NCBI GenBank assembly: GCA_015222115.1
Contig: JADFUO010000444.1
Location: forward strand, 1 to 15,304
Source of the DNA: Bacteroidota bacterium
GTDB taxonomy: Bacteria; Bacteroidota; Bacteroidia; Bacteroidales; JADFUO01
Direction of reading: 5' to 3'
DNA length: 15,304 nucleotides
The notes under the pieces were generated by a model. That model did not search any database. It was not told where the DNA came from and saw only the letters and a list, made by a program, of their open reading frames with translations. A program made the translations under genes and the position numbers. Below are positions 1 to 6,858 of the stretch, one piece after another. Position 1 is the stretch's first letter. Every line of letters begins with the position of its first letter.

Positions 1-58
1 GACTTATCAGGTATCACATTGAATAATTTAGTAAGTGTTTTTTTGATTTCAGAATAAC

Positions 59-116
59 GATTAACGATTTCTGATTTACGAAGTTATTGAAAATCTAAAA
101 TCTAAAATCGTTAATC
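59..116. repeat. 12-bp inverted repeat with AT-rich spacer, downstream of rprY
   Basis: A perfect 12-bp inverted repeat has arms at 59-70 (GATTAACGATTT) and 105-116 (AAATCGTTAATC). The 34-nt spacer contains a short tandem AAATCTA-type repeat at 91-109. It lies just past the 3' end of the minus-strand rprY gene and could act as a transcript-end hairpin, but no clean T-run follows either arm. The rest of 1-142 shows no convincing gene. The plus frame from 1 to 57 is open and ends in TAA, so it could be the last 18 codons of a convergent gene, but that is too short to support. Confidence 0.45.
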
Positions 117-142
117 TTTATTCATTATTCATTTTATTTGAA

Positions 143-838
143 TTAAAGCACCAATTTAAACCCTACTCCATGAACATTCATTAATTCAACATTAGGATCA
201 CCTTTTAGATATTTCCTTAATTTTGTAATATAAACATCCATACTCCTGGCATTAAAGTAACTATCGTCGTACCAAATTTTATTTAAAGCTATACTACGGT
301 CTAATACTTCATTGGCATTTTCGCATAACATTTTTAATAATTCCGATTCTTTTGAGGTAAGCTTTTGTTCAACATTTTTTAATGTAAGAATCTGACGATT
401 ATAATCAAATGTAAATTGTCCCAAAATAAAAATGCCCTTTTTCTTAAAATCATCCTTATCATATTTAACACGTCTTAGAATTGCTTTCATACGAACCAGC
501 AGTTCTTCCATGCTGAAAGGTTTTGTTATATAATCATCGGCTCCTAATTCAAAACCTTTTAATTTATCTTCCTGCATTGATTTGGCAGTTAAAAAAATAA
601 TCGGGATATTTTTATTTGTCTTTCTGATTTCTTTTGTAAGAGCAAACCCGTCTTTAACGGGCATCATAATATCAATTATACAAAAATCAAAAGCTTCTTT
701 ATTATACACATCAAAAGCTTCCTGACCGTTTACGCAAAGTGTTGTTGGATATCCTTTTGCCTCAAGATATGCTTTTAAGATGGTTCCAAGATTTTTATCG
801 TCCTCGGCTAATAAAACTTTTACTTTGTCTTGTTCCAT
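143..838 (-). CDS. rprY: OmpR/PhoB-family response regulator, RprY-like
   Basis: This is a DNA-binding response regulator of 231 residues, normal for the OmpR/PhoB family. The N-terminal receiver domain (about 6-120) has the acidic pocket E12/D13/D14, phospho-acceptor D56 in IIDIMMP, T84 and K106 in the KPF motif. The C-terminal winged-helix domain (about 135-231) includes KLTSKESELLKML and the recognition-helix region ARSMDVYITKLRKYL. The latter closely matches what I know of Bacteroides RprY. The start codon lies 5 nt after the stop of the sensor kinase gene, so the two are surely co-transcribed, kinase first. The kinase presumably phosphorylates D56. The triple TTAACAT repeat upstream of rprX (2311-2350) has the spacing this family usually binds, so autoregulation is plausible but is inference. 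The symbol rests on remembered sequence similarity, not on a search. Confidence 0.93.
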   Translation of the reverse strand: MEQDKVKVLLAEDDKNLGTILKAYLEAKGYPTTLCVNGQEAFDVYNKEAFDFCIIDIMMPVKDGFALTKEIRKTNKNIPIIFLTAKSMQEDKLKGFELGADDYITKPFSMEELLVRMKAILRRVKYDKDDFKKKGIFILGQFTFDYNRQILTLKNVEQKLTSKESELLKMLCENANEVLDRSIALNKIWYDDSYFNARSMDVYITKLRKYLKGDPNVELMNVHGVGFKLVL

Positions 839-843
839 AATTC

Positions 844-2271
844 TTAGGATTTATTATTTTTTACAGGCAAAAATATATTAAATTTTGTTCCGTATTTTAT
901 TTCACTCTCAAGGGTTATTGTTCCACTATGTTTTTCAACAACAGCTTTTACATAACTTAGCCCTAATCCGAAACCGCTAAAGTTATGAATATTTCCGCTT
1001 GGTACGCGGTAAAGTTTTTCAAATATCTTTTTTTGATTGGCTTTGCTGATACCAATTCCGTTATCCTGAATACTTATTTTTATTCCAGAGTTAACATTAC
1101 GGGTGGATATTAAAATCTCTGGATTTTCAAGTGTGTATTTATTAGCATTATCAAGTAAATTGTATATCACATTTGTAATATGGACTTTATCTCCATCAAT
1201 TATACATGTTTCGGCACGCAGATCCGTATAGATATTTCCATTCTTTTTTTCAACCTGAAGGTTGATATTTTTAATTGCATCTAAAATTACTTTATGTACA
1301 TTTATCCATTCTTTTTTCAAAACCAATTGTCCTTTTTCAAGGGTTGCCGATTGCAGAATTTTTTCAGCCATTCCTTCCAGACGCTTATTTTCTTCATTTA
1401 TTATATTAATATAATTATTGTAAACTGTTTCCGATTTTTTTATGTCTTTATCGATTAATGCCTCGCAAGCTAACGATATTGTTGAAATCGGTGTTTTAAA
1501 TTCATGAGTCATATTATTGATAAGGTCGCTTTTCAATTCTGATAGTTTTTTTTGTCTGAAAATAGTAGTTATCGTAAAGATAAATGAAAGAATGATTATA
1601 ATAATAAAAATAGCTGAAATCAGCAATAATCCCCACATTTGGCTGATAATAAATCTTTTTTGATTAGGAAAATAAATCATCAGGTAATCGGGGTTCATCT
1701 GCATATCGCTCGGAAATAAGGTAAAAACAAAACTTTTGTTTAAAAGGTCGTTGGGATAAATACCTGTTTTTTGAATAATTAATGAATTGCGTACAGGACT
1801 GAAAACCCCAAATTCAAATTGTGTATTTATTCCTTTTTGCTTTAATTCAAAAGTAATCAATGAGTCTAACAGGGCTTTGCTTAATCTTTGTTCAACAGGT
1901 TTATCTTGTTTAATATCCAGTAATTCCTGTAATGCATTCTGGGCTAAAAATGATTTCTGAATAAATTTCTCAAAGTCTTCCCTGTTTTTTATTGATTGTA
2001 AATCACTAAAAAATACATTATTGATTGAATCAATTGAATTTAAAATTGTTTGACCTTGCGAATGTATTGTAATTTGTCGTGTTAATCTGTTTGACATTTC
2101 TATTTTCTCAAGCCTGAAAACAACGTTTGAAACAGCATCATTAACACTCCTGACAAAATTCGCTTCCTTAACGGTTATGGCATTTTTTATCCAATAAACC
2201 TGTATGACCATTAAACCAATTAAGGAAATAGCCATCAAACAAATAATTAATATGACGGTTTTTTTATTCAT
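844..2271 (-). CDS. rprX: membrane sensor histidine kinase, RprX-like
   Basis: This 475-residue sensor kinase has a first membrane helix (about 5-27), a periplasmic sensor region (about 30-210) with no family I can name, and a second helix rich in Ile (about 213-238). The cytoplasmic part follows: HisKA dimerisation domain with the H-box MTHEFKTP (phospho-acceptor H256), N-box YNLLDNANKY (371-379), G1 box DNGIGI (403-408), an F-box-like KIFEKLYR and G2 box GFGLGLSYV (433-441). All catalytic boxes are intact, so it should be active and signal to the adjacent rprY product. There is no HAMP domain: H256 follows the second helix after only about 18 residues. This compact layout and the N-terminal sequence (helix ending in QVYWIKNAI) resemble RprX of Bacteroides. 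The ATG at 2271 is immediately preceded by a -7-like element, leaving little or no 5' leader. Confidence 0.92.
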   Translation of the reverse strand: MNKKTVILIICLMAISLIGLMVIQVYWIKNAITVKEANFVRSVNDAVSNVVFRLEKIEMSNRLTRQITIHSQGQTILNSIDSINNVFFSDLQSIKNREDFEKFIQKSFLAQNALQELLDIKQDKPVEQRLSKALLDSLITFELKQKGINTQFEFGVFSPVRNSLIIQKTGIYPNDLLNKSFVFTLFPSDMQMNPDYLMIYFPNQKRFIISQMWGLLLISAIFIIIIILSFIFTITTIFRQKKLSELKSDLINNMTHEFKTPISTISLACEALIDKDIKKSETVYNNYINIINEENKRLEGMAEKILQSATLEKGQLVLKKEWINVHKVILDAIKNINLQVEKKNGNIYTDLRAETCIIDGDKVHITNVIYNLLDNANKYTLENPEILISTRNVNSGIKISIQDNGIGISKANQKKIFEKLYRVPSGNIHNFSGFGLGLSYVKAVVEKHSGTITLESEIKYGTKFNIFLPVKNNKS

Positions 2272-2277
2272 ATTCTA

Positions 2278-2285
2278 CAAAAATA
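2278..2285 (-). promoter_or_regulatory. putative -7 box of the rprXY operon
   Basis: Read on the minus strand, TATTTTTG matches the Bacteroidota -7 consensus TAnnTTTG exactly. It ends 6 nt before the rprX ATG, so transcription would start at or within a few bases of the start codon. No good -33 TTG is seen at the usual spacing; CTG occurs at about 21 nt. TATTTTTG is common in AT-rich DNA, which limits confidence. Confidence 0.4.
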
Positions 2286-2310
2286 TGTCTTGATTTCTAT
2301 GATTTACAGG

Positions 2311-2350
2311 TTTTTAACATTTTTTAACATTTATTATATATAGTTAACAT
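2311..2350. promoter_or_regulatory. helically phased TTAACAT direct repeats, candidate response-regulator operator
   Basis: TTTTTAACAT occurs twice in perfect tandem (2311-2320, 2321-2330), and a third TTAACAT lies at 2344-2350. The TTAACAT copies therefore start at 2314, 2324 and 2344, i.e. 10 and 20 bp apart on the same helix face. OmpR/PhoB-family regulators typically bind such direct repeats with 10-11 bp periodicity. Because rprY is next door, autoregulation or control of the rightward promoter at 2352-2378 is a natural hypothesis. Chance repetition in AT-rich DNA remains possible. Confidence 0.5.
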
Positions 2351-2351
2351 C

Positions 2352-2378
2352 TTTGGTATATTTTGTGCTTTACTTTTG
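2352..2378 (+). promoter_or_regulatory. putative rightward promoter in the rprX-pgi gap
   Basis: TACTTTTG at 2371-2378 fits the Bacteroidota -7 consensus TAnnTTTG exactly, and TTTG at 2352-2355 could be the -33 element. The 15-nt spacing is shorter than the usual 19-21, so basal strength may be poor. The third TTAACAT repeat ends 1 nt before the TTTG, the position an activator would occupy. Transcription would start near 2382 and meet the terminator at 2476-2511. Confidence 0.4.
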
Positions 2379-2381
2379 TAA

Positions 2382-2511
2382 AATATAATTTTTTATAAAA
2401 ACTACCAAAAAGTTTATGTTAAATATACATTGTGCAAATGAGTTTTAATTCATAATTTTTGGTTTTTGGTTCACTAAATGCAGCCATTCACCTGGCTGCA
2501 TTTTTTATTTT
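2382..2511 (+). ncRNA. candidate short terminated RNA or pgi leader/attenuator
   Basis: The stretch between the rightward promoter-like site and the strong terminator would give a transcript of about 125-130 nt. It carries no convincing gene; the only ATG-started frame is 10 codons (2416-2448). CCAAAAA at 2405-2411 can pair with either of two tandem TTTTTGG copies (2456-2462, 2463-2469), so the RNA could fold in two alternative ways before the terminator hairpin. It could be a stand-alone small RNA, or an attenuated leader of pgi, which starts 55 nt beyond the terminator. I recognise no known RNA family. Support is structural only. Confidence 0.33.
2476..2511 (+). terminator. intrinsic terminator upstream of pgi
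   Basis: A perfect 10-bp stem (AAATGCAGCC at 2476-2485 with GGCTGCATTT at 2494-2503) has an 8-nt loop and runs into T6-A-T4 at 2501-2511. This is a canonical rho-independent terminator for plus-strand RNA. On the minus strand no T-run follows the stem. It is odd because no plus-strand gene ends before it: the gene to the left, rprX, starts at 2271 and points the other way. Confidence 0.8.
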
Positions 2512-2565
2512 CTGTACAATTAAATTATTTCGTAAATTCACCCCAAAATCTTAATCCGAATTTTT

Positions 2566-3912
2566 ATGATTAATCTAAATTTAAATATTGATAAGGTACT
2601 TGACTTTGTATCTTTCAACGAAATTGAATCATTTCAACCTGAAATTGATAAGCATTTTAAAACATTATTTAATAAAACCGGAAAAGGAAAAAATTTCCTG
2701 GGATGGATAAACCTTCCTTCGGAAATTGACAAAAATCTTATAAAAGATATTGAATCCGATGCAAAAAAGATGAGGGAAATTGCCGATGTATTTGTTGTGA
2801 TTGGCATTGGCGGCTCATATCTTGGTGCCCGTGCTGTGATTGAAGCACTTAGTCATAATTTCAACAATCTGCTGGAAACAGGAAAAAATCCTCTGATACT
2901 TTTCGCCGGTCAGAATATTGGTGAAGATTATCTCGCAGATCTACTGGATATTCTTGATAAAAAAGATTATGCAATAACCGTGATTTCAAAATCCGGTACA
3001 ACCACCGAACCGGCTATTGCTTTCAGAATAATAAAAAATCATCTTGAAAATAAATACGGAAAGCAAGAAGCAAAAAACAGGATAATTGCCATTACAGATA
3101 AAGAAAAAGGAGCTTTAAAAGAACTTTCAGAAAAGGAAGGATACAAAACTTATATTGTTCCTGATGATGTTGGTGGCAGGTATTCGGTTTTAACACCTGT
3201 TGGATTACTGCCGATAGCAGTTGCCGGCTTTGATATTAAAAAACTGATAACCGGAGCTTTTGAAATGTTGCAACTAAATGAAGCAACAAGCTCAATGGGA
3301 AAAAATCCGGTTGCTTTATATGCTGCAACCCGCAATGCCCTTTATAACAAAGGAAAGACAACCGAGATTATGGTAAATTATCAACCAACGTTATTCTATC
3401 TCACTGAATGGTGGAAACAGCTTTACGGAGAAAGTGAAGGCAAGGAAAACAAAGGGATTTTCCCTGCCGGAGTGAGCTTTACAACCGACCTGCACTCAAT
3501 GGGGCAGTATATTCAGGAAGGTTTACGAAATATATTTGAAACCGTGCTCTCGGTTAAAAACTCAAAAAGAGATTTACGCATACCCGAAGACAAGAAAAAT
3601 TTAGATAAACTGAATTATCTTGCCGGAGAAAAAATTAATTATGTTAATAAAATGGCTGAAACCGGAACCATGCTTGCCCACGTTGATGGCGATGTGCCAA
3701 ATATAAGAATCACTATTCCAAAAATTGATGAAGAAAATCTCGGACAATTAATTTACTTTTTTGAGATGGCTTGTGCCGTAAGCGGATATATTTTAGGAGT
3801 AAATCCATTTAACCAGCCGGGTGTTGAAGCATACAAGAAAAACATGTTCGCCCTTTTGGGAAAACCGGGATTTGAAAAAGAAACAAATGAAATTTTAAAA
3901 AAAGTGAACTAA
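2566..3912 (+). CDS. pgi: glucose-6-phosphate isomerase
   Basis: This cytoplasmic enzyme interconverts glucose-6-phosphate and fructose-6-phosphate in glycolysis and gluconeogenesis. Its 448 residues match the short bacterial class (about 450) and not the roughly 550-residue E. coli type. The first sugar-isomerase domain holds VVIGIGGSYLGARAV (77-91) and the phosphate-binding SKSGTTTEP (141-149). PGI signature 1 is DVGGRYSVLTPVGLLP (201-216). The catalytic region has GESEGK (288-293) and H310 in DLHSMGQYIQEG. Signature 2 is GYILGVNPFNQPGVEAYKK (407-425), with the conserved C-terminal lysine. It follows the terminator at 2476-2511 and has no clear promoter of its own between 2512 and 2565, so read-through or a poor-consensus promoter must serve it. 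The nitroreductase gene follows after 10 nt, probably in the same transcript. Confidence 0.97.
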   Translation: MINLNLNIDKVLDFVSFNEIESFQPEIDKHFKTLFNKTGKGKNFLGWINLPSEIDKNLIKDIESDAKKMREIADVFVVIGIGGSYLGARAVIEALSHNFNNLLETGKNPLILFAGQNIGEDYLADLLDILDKKDYAITVISKSGTTTEPAIAFRIIKNHLENKYGKQEAKNRIIAITDKEKGALKELSEKEGYKTYIVPDDVGGRYSVLTPVGLLPIAVAGFDIKKLITGAFEMLQLNEATSSMGKNPVALYAATRNALYNKGKTTEIMVNYQPTLFYLTEWWKQLYGESEGKENKGIFPAGVSFTTDLHSMGQYIQEGLRNIFETVLSVKNSKRDLRIPEDKKNLDKLNYLAGEKINYVNKMAETGTMLAHVDGDVPNIRITIPKIDEENLGQLIYFFEMACAVSGYILGVNPFNQPGVEAYKKNMFALLGKPGFEKETNEILKKVN

Positions 3913-3922
3913 AAAAGAAAAA

Positions 3923-4468
3923 ATGAATTTTCAAGAACTGATTAATAAGCGACAAAGTGTAAGAAAATATTCTGATAAAGCTGTAGAAAAAGAAAAAATC
4001 AACCGTTGTATTGAAGCAGCCAGGTTAGCCCCGTCAGCAAGTAATTCACAGCCATGGAAATTATTAATTGTAGATAACCCGGAATTAAAAAATAAAGTTG
4101 CAAAAGAAACTTGTAGCAAGCTTTTAAAATTTAACAAGTTTGTTTTAGAAGCGTCGGTAATAATTGTTATTGTATTGGAAAAAGCAAAAGTAAAAACCCG
4201 TATTGGCGAAAAATTAAAAAATAAAGAATGGAGGTTGATAGATATTGGAATTGCTGCGGAACATTTTTGTCTTCAGGCGACAGAAGAAGGACTTGGAACC
4301 TGTATGCTCGGCTGGTACAACGAAAACCCGATAAAAAAGCTTTTAAACATCCCCGATAATAAATCCATCGGATTGCTTATCAGCGTAGGATATCCTGTAA
4401 AAGATTATAAACTCAGGAAAAAAATAAGAAAGGATATTGAGCAAATTGTAAGTTATAATGCTTACTAA
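3923..4468 (+). CDS. nitroreductase-family FMN oxidoreductase
   Basis: This is a 181-residue flavoenzyme of the nitroreductase superfamily, which reduces nitro compounds, quinones or flavins with NAD(P)H; the natural substrate cannot be told from sequence. The N-terminal FMN-phosphate motif RQSVRKY (R10, S12, R14) is intact. It is followed by APSASNSQPWKLLIV (36-50), the mid-protein helix IGIAAEHFCLQATEEGLGTC (108-127) and the C-terminal hydrophobic strand LLISVGYP (151-158) followed by a Lys/Arg-rich helix. The length is typical of the short, single-domain group. Homodimerisation, with FMN at the interface, is known for the family. It starts 10 nt after pgi with an A-rich leader (AAAAAAGAAAAA) typical of Bacteroidota, so it is likely the second gene of that transcript. 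A specialised member such as a BluB-like enzyme is not suggested by anything visible. Confidence 0.9.
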   Translation: MNFQELINKRQSVRKYSDKAVEKEKINRCIEAARLAPSASNSQPWKLLIVDNPELKNKVAKETCSKLLKFNKFVLEASVIIVIVLEKAKVKTRIGEKLKNKEWRLIDIGIAAEHFCLQATEEGLGTCMLGWYNENPIKKLLNIPDNKSIGLLISVGYPVKDYKLRKKIRKDIEQIVSYNAY

Positions 4469-4493
4469 AAATTTTAGTTATAATAGTGTAGCT

Positions 4494-4518
4494 CTACGAG
4501 GGTTTGAAACCTTTGTAG
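4494..4518 (+). repeat. intergenic hairpin between convergent nitroreductase and purN genes
   Basis: CTACGAGGGT (4494-4503) pairs with ACCTTTGTAG (4509-4518) around a 5-nt loop. Two of the ten pairs are G-T (4498 with 4514, 4500 with 4512). They pair as G-U in plus-strand RNA but become C-A mismatches in minus-strand RNA, so the structure fits the 3' UTR of pgi-nitroreductase and not that of purN. No T-run follows, so it looks like an RNA-stabilising or dispersed repeat hairpin and not a classic terminator. Confidence 0.5.
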
Positions 4519-4537
4519 GACATTGCAGTCATAAGCT

Positions 4538-4561
4538 GCAGTAGCAATAGCAGCGGTAGTA
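4538..4561. repeat. degenerate GCAGTA hexamer repeat
   Basis: Four head-to-tail hexamers, GCAGTA, GCAATA, GCAGCG and GTAGTA, fill 4538-4561 and stop 6 nt short of the purN stop codon. The same hexamer family recurs, in both orientations, in the gap upstream of rsmI (11431-11503). With the neighbouring hairpin it makes up nearly all of the 99-bp convergent gap. Confidence 0.45.
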
Positions 4562-4567
4562 ATTGCA

Positions 4568-5149
4568 TTAAAACATTCCATTTCTCTCCATCAATATTTC
4601 CTCAATCACCCTCGGAAAATGCTCATACTCCAGTTGATGAACCTTTGGGGCTATTGAATCTGATGTGTCATGCTTTTCAACAGGTATTTTTGCCTGAAAA
4701 ATTATTTCGCCTTCATCATATTTTTCATTAACATAATGAATGCTTATTCCGGTTTCCGGGTCATTAGCTTCAATAACAGCTTCATGAACTTTTGCTCCGT
4801 ACATTCCTTTTCCGCCATACTTAGGAAGTAAGGCGGGATGTATATTTATTATCCTTCTATTGTATTCTTTCAAAATATTATCAGGGACAAGCCATAAAAA
4901 TCCAGCTAATACGATCAAATCAATTTTATTATTTTTTAATTTCTTTAAAACTATATCGGTTTTATAAAATTCATCCCTGTTAAATGAATAAGCAGGAATA
5001 TCTAAATTTTCGGCACGTTGAAGCACATACGCATCTTTTTTGTTGGACAGGATAATGGAGATATCAATATTTTTTTTATCCGAAAAATATTCAGCTATTC
5101 GCTGTGCATTTGTTCCATTTCCCGAAGCAAAAATTGCAATTTTTTTCAT
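4568..5149 (-). CDS. purN: phosphoribosylglycinamide formyltransferase (GAR transformylase)
   Basis: PurN transfers a formyl group from 10-formyl-tetrahydrofolate to glycinamide ribonucleotide, the third step of purine synthesis, in the cytoplasm. At 193 residues it has the usual length. The phosphate-binding N-terminus reads IAIFASGNGTNAQ (4-16). The catalytic triad is complete: N102 and H104 in INIHPALLPKY (101-111), and D145 in YDEGEII (144-150). GISIHYV (134-140) matches the formyltransferase signature, and the hydrophobic strand LIVLAGFLWLVP (78-89) is typical. It stands alone on the minus strand, convergent with the nitroreductase gene and divergent from acpP. A TATTTTTG box lies 20 nt before its ATG. 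No other pur gene is in the window. Confidence 0.96.
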   Translation of the reverse strand: MKKIAIFASGNGTNAQRIAEYFSDKKNIDISIILSNKKDAYVLQRAENLDIPAYSFNRDEFYKTDIVLKKLKNNKIDLIVLAGFLWLVPDNILKEYNRRIINIHPALLPKYGGKGMYGAKVHEAVIEANDPETGISIHYVNEKYDEGEIIFQAKIPVEKHDTSDSIAPKVHQLEYEHFPRVIEEILMERNGMF

Positions 5150-5169
5150 TTTATTGTATAATTAATTAT

Positions 5170-5177
5170 CAAAAATA
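5170..5177 (-). promoter_or_regulatory. putative -7 box of purN
   Basis: On the minus strand TATTTTTG matches TAnnTTTG exactly and ends 20 nt before the purN ATG at 5149, predicting a leader of about 15 nt. No TTG is visible at the usual upstream distance. The remaining purN-acpP gap (5150-5340) is very AT-rich and otherwise holds only the acpP promoter. Confidence 0.42.
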
Positions 5178-5290
5178 TAATTTTTTATAAACTTTTTTAT
5201 TTATTTTTCTTAACTAAAATTGCAAAAAACATTTAAGTGGTTTATATTCTGCTCTTTAATAATTTAGAAGAATAAAATTATTTAATTTTT

Positions 5291-5321
5291 TTGGTTTATT
5301 TTGATAAAATTCATTTCTTTG
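5291..5321 (+). promoter_or_regulatory. putative promoter of the acpP-fabF-rnc operon
   Basis: TTG at 5291-5293 is the -33 element and TTTCTTTG at 5314-5321 the -7 element, one mismatch from TAnnTTTG. They are separated by 20 nt, within the optimal 19-21 range. This is the best-spaced Bacteroidota-type promoter in the window. Transcription would start near 5325-5328, about 13-16 nt before the first acpP ATG. Confidence 0.6.
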
Positions 5322-5340
5322 CAACCTGTTTAACCAAAAA

Positions 5341-5586
5341 ATGAAAATTATGTCTGACATTAAAAGCAGAGTTGTTGCAATAATTATAGATAAGCTCGGT
5401 GTAGAAGAAAGCGAAGTTACACCAGAAGCAAGTTTTACAAATGACTTAGGTGCCGATTCACTCGACACTGTAGAATTAATTATGGAATTCGAAAAAGAAT
5501 TCAACATTGCTATCCCTGATGAAGAAGCAGAAAAAATTGCTACTGTTGGTGATGCAATTAAATACATTGAAGAAAACATAGGCTAA
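5341..5586 (+). CDS. acpP: acyl carrier protein
   Basis: ACP carries growing fatty-acyl chains on a 4'-phosphopantetheine arm through every step of type II fatty-acid synthesis. The protein is small and acidic, with the attachment site [14 protein letters not shown]; the modified serine is S40 counted from the first ATG. Helix II after the serine and the C-terminal [16 protein letters not shown] are typical. Two in-frame starts exist. The ATG at 5341 gives 81 residues and has an A-rich leader (ACCAAAAA). The ATG at 5350 gives MSDIKSRV and 78 residues, the commoner family length. Transcript start predictions allow both. fabF follows after 15 nt, consistent with one operon, since FabF uses acyl-ACP as its substrate. 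Confidence 0.97.
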   Translation: MKIMSDIKSRVVAIIIDKLGVEESEVTPEASFTNDLGADSLDTVELIMEFEKEFNIAIPDEEAEKIATVGDAIKYIEENIG

Positions 5587-5601
5587 AAAAATTTAGTTTA
5601 T

Positions 5602-6849
5602 ATGGAATTAAAGCGAGTAGTTGTAACTGGACTTGGTGCACTAACTCCATTAGGAAAAACCACCGAAGAATTATGGAATGGTTTGATTAATGGAGTTAGT
5701 AGTGCTGACTACATTAAAAATTTTGATGCTTCAAATTTTAAAACTCAGTTTGCCTGTGAATTAAAAAATTACGATGCAAAAGATTATTTTGATCGTAAAG
5801 AAGCACGAAAATATGATCCGTATGCACAATATGGCATAATTTCAGCCACGGAAGCAATTAAAGATTCGGAGCTTGACCTTGATAAATTTGACCACGACAG
5901 AGGTGGTGTTATCTGGGCAAGTGGAATAGGCGGATTGAACACTTTTACACAAGAAATTTCTCAATTTGCGATCAGCGGTGGCACTTATCGTTTTAATCCA
6001 TTCTTTATACCTAAAATGATTGCAGATATTGCTGCAGGTCATATCTCAATAAAATATGGTTTTAGAGGACCTAATTATGCTACTGTTTCTGCCTGTGCTT
6101 CATCAGCCAACTCATTAATTGACTCCTATAATCTGATTCGCTTAGGTAAAGCTGATTTGTTCATTACAGGCGGTTCGGAAGCAGCAATTTTTCCGGGTGG
6201 AATCGGCGGTTTTAATTCAATGCATGCCATATCAACACGGAATGATGACCCTAAAACAGCATCCAGACCTTTTGATAAGGACCGTGATGGTTTTATTTTG
6301 GGTGAAGGTGGCTGTGCCCTTATTCTTGAAGAACTGGAACATGCTCTAAAAAGAGGGGCTAAAATTTATGCAGAAGTCGTTGGTGGCGGCCTTTCTGCCG
6401 ATGCATACCACATGACCTCTCCACACCCCGACGGATTAGGTGCAAAAAATTGTATGAAATACGCACTGGAAGACGCAGGAATGAAACCTGAAGATATTGA
6501 TTATATTAACACTCACGGAACCTCAACACCTCTTGGAGATATTTCTGAACCAAGAGCAATTGTCAGCCTTTTCGGAGAGCATGCTTACAAAATCAATATC
6601 AATTCAACAAAATCAATGTCAGGTCATTTATTAGGTGCTGCCGGTGCAATTGAAGCAATTGCAACAGTGCTCGCAGTAAAAAATGACATAATTCCACCTA
6701 CAATTAATCATTTTACCGATGACCCCCAAATTGACAACAATCTGAACTTTACTTACCATAAAGCACAGAAAAGAGTTGTTAATGCCGCTTTAAGCAATAC
6801 TTTTGGTTTTGGTGGACATAATGCTTCAATAATTTTTAAGAAATTCTAA
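5602..6849 (+). CDS. fabF: beta-ketoacyl-ACP synthase II
   Basis: FabF condenses malonyl-ACP with acyl-ACP to elongate fatty acids in the cytoplasm. The 415 residues match the family. The thiolase fold starts with RVVVTGLGALTPLG (5-18). The catalytic Cys-His-His triad is complete: C165 in TVSACASSANS (161-171), H305 in NTHGTSTPLGD (303-313) and H342 in KSMSGHLLGAAGAIEA (337-352). The conserved K337 and the C-terminal NTFGFGGHNAS (399-409) are also present. It lies 15 nt after acpP and 9 nt before rnc, an arrangement conserved in Bacteroidota. FabF and FabB are hard to separate by eye; the adjacent acpP favours FabF. Confidence 0.97.
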   Translation: MELKRVVVTGLGALTPLGKTTEELWNGLINGVSSADYIKNFDASNFKTQFACELKNYDAKDYFDRKEARKYDPYAQYGIISATEAIKDSELDLDKFDHDRGGVIWASGIGGLNTFTQEISQFAISGGTYRFNPFFIPKMIADIAAGHISIKYGFRGPNYATVSACASSANSLIDSYNLIRLGKADLFITGGSEAAIFPGGIGGFNSMHAISTRNDDPKTASRPFDKDRDGFILGEGGCALILEELEHALKRGAKIYAEVVGGGLSADAYHMTSPHPDGLGAKNCMKYALEDAGMKPEDIDYINTHGTSTPLGDISEPRAIVSLFGEHAYKININSTKSMSGHLLGAAGAIEAIATVLAVKNDIIPPTINHFTDDPQIDNNLNFTYHKAQKRVVNAALSNTFGFGGHNASIIFKKF

Positions 6850-6858
6850 GAATAAAAA

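Noticed and set aside
1..57. Open plus-strand frame ending in TAA at the window start, possible gene tail
   Set aside because: Eighteen codons without a stop can easily arise by chance, and the residues match nothing I recognise. Sequence to the left would decide it.
2416..2448. 10-codon frame (MLNIHCANEF) before the orphan terminator, as a leader peptide
   Set aside because: It has no run of a regulatory amino acid and such short frames are common by chance, so attenuation by translation is not supported.
5256..5579. 107-residue minus-strand frame across acpP and its promoter
   Set aside because: It is antisense to the unmistakable acpP gene, Ser/Ile-rich as expected for a reversed acidic gene, and has no recognisable domain.
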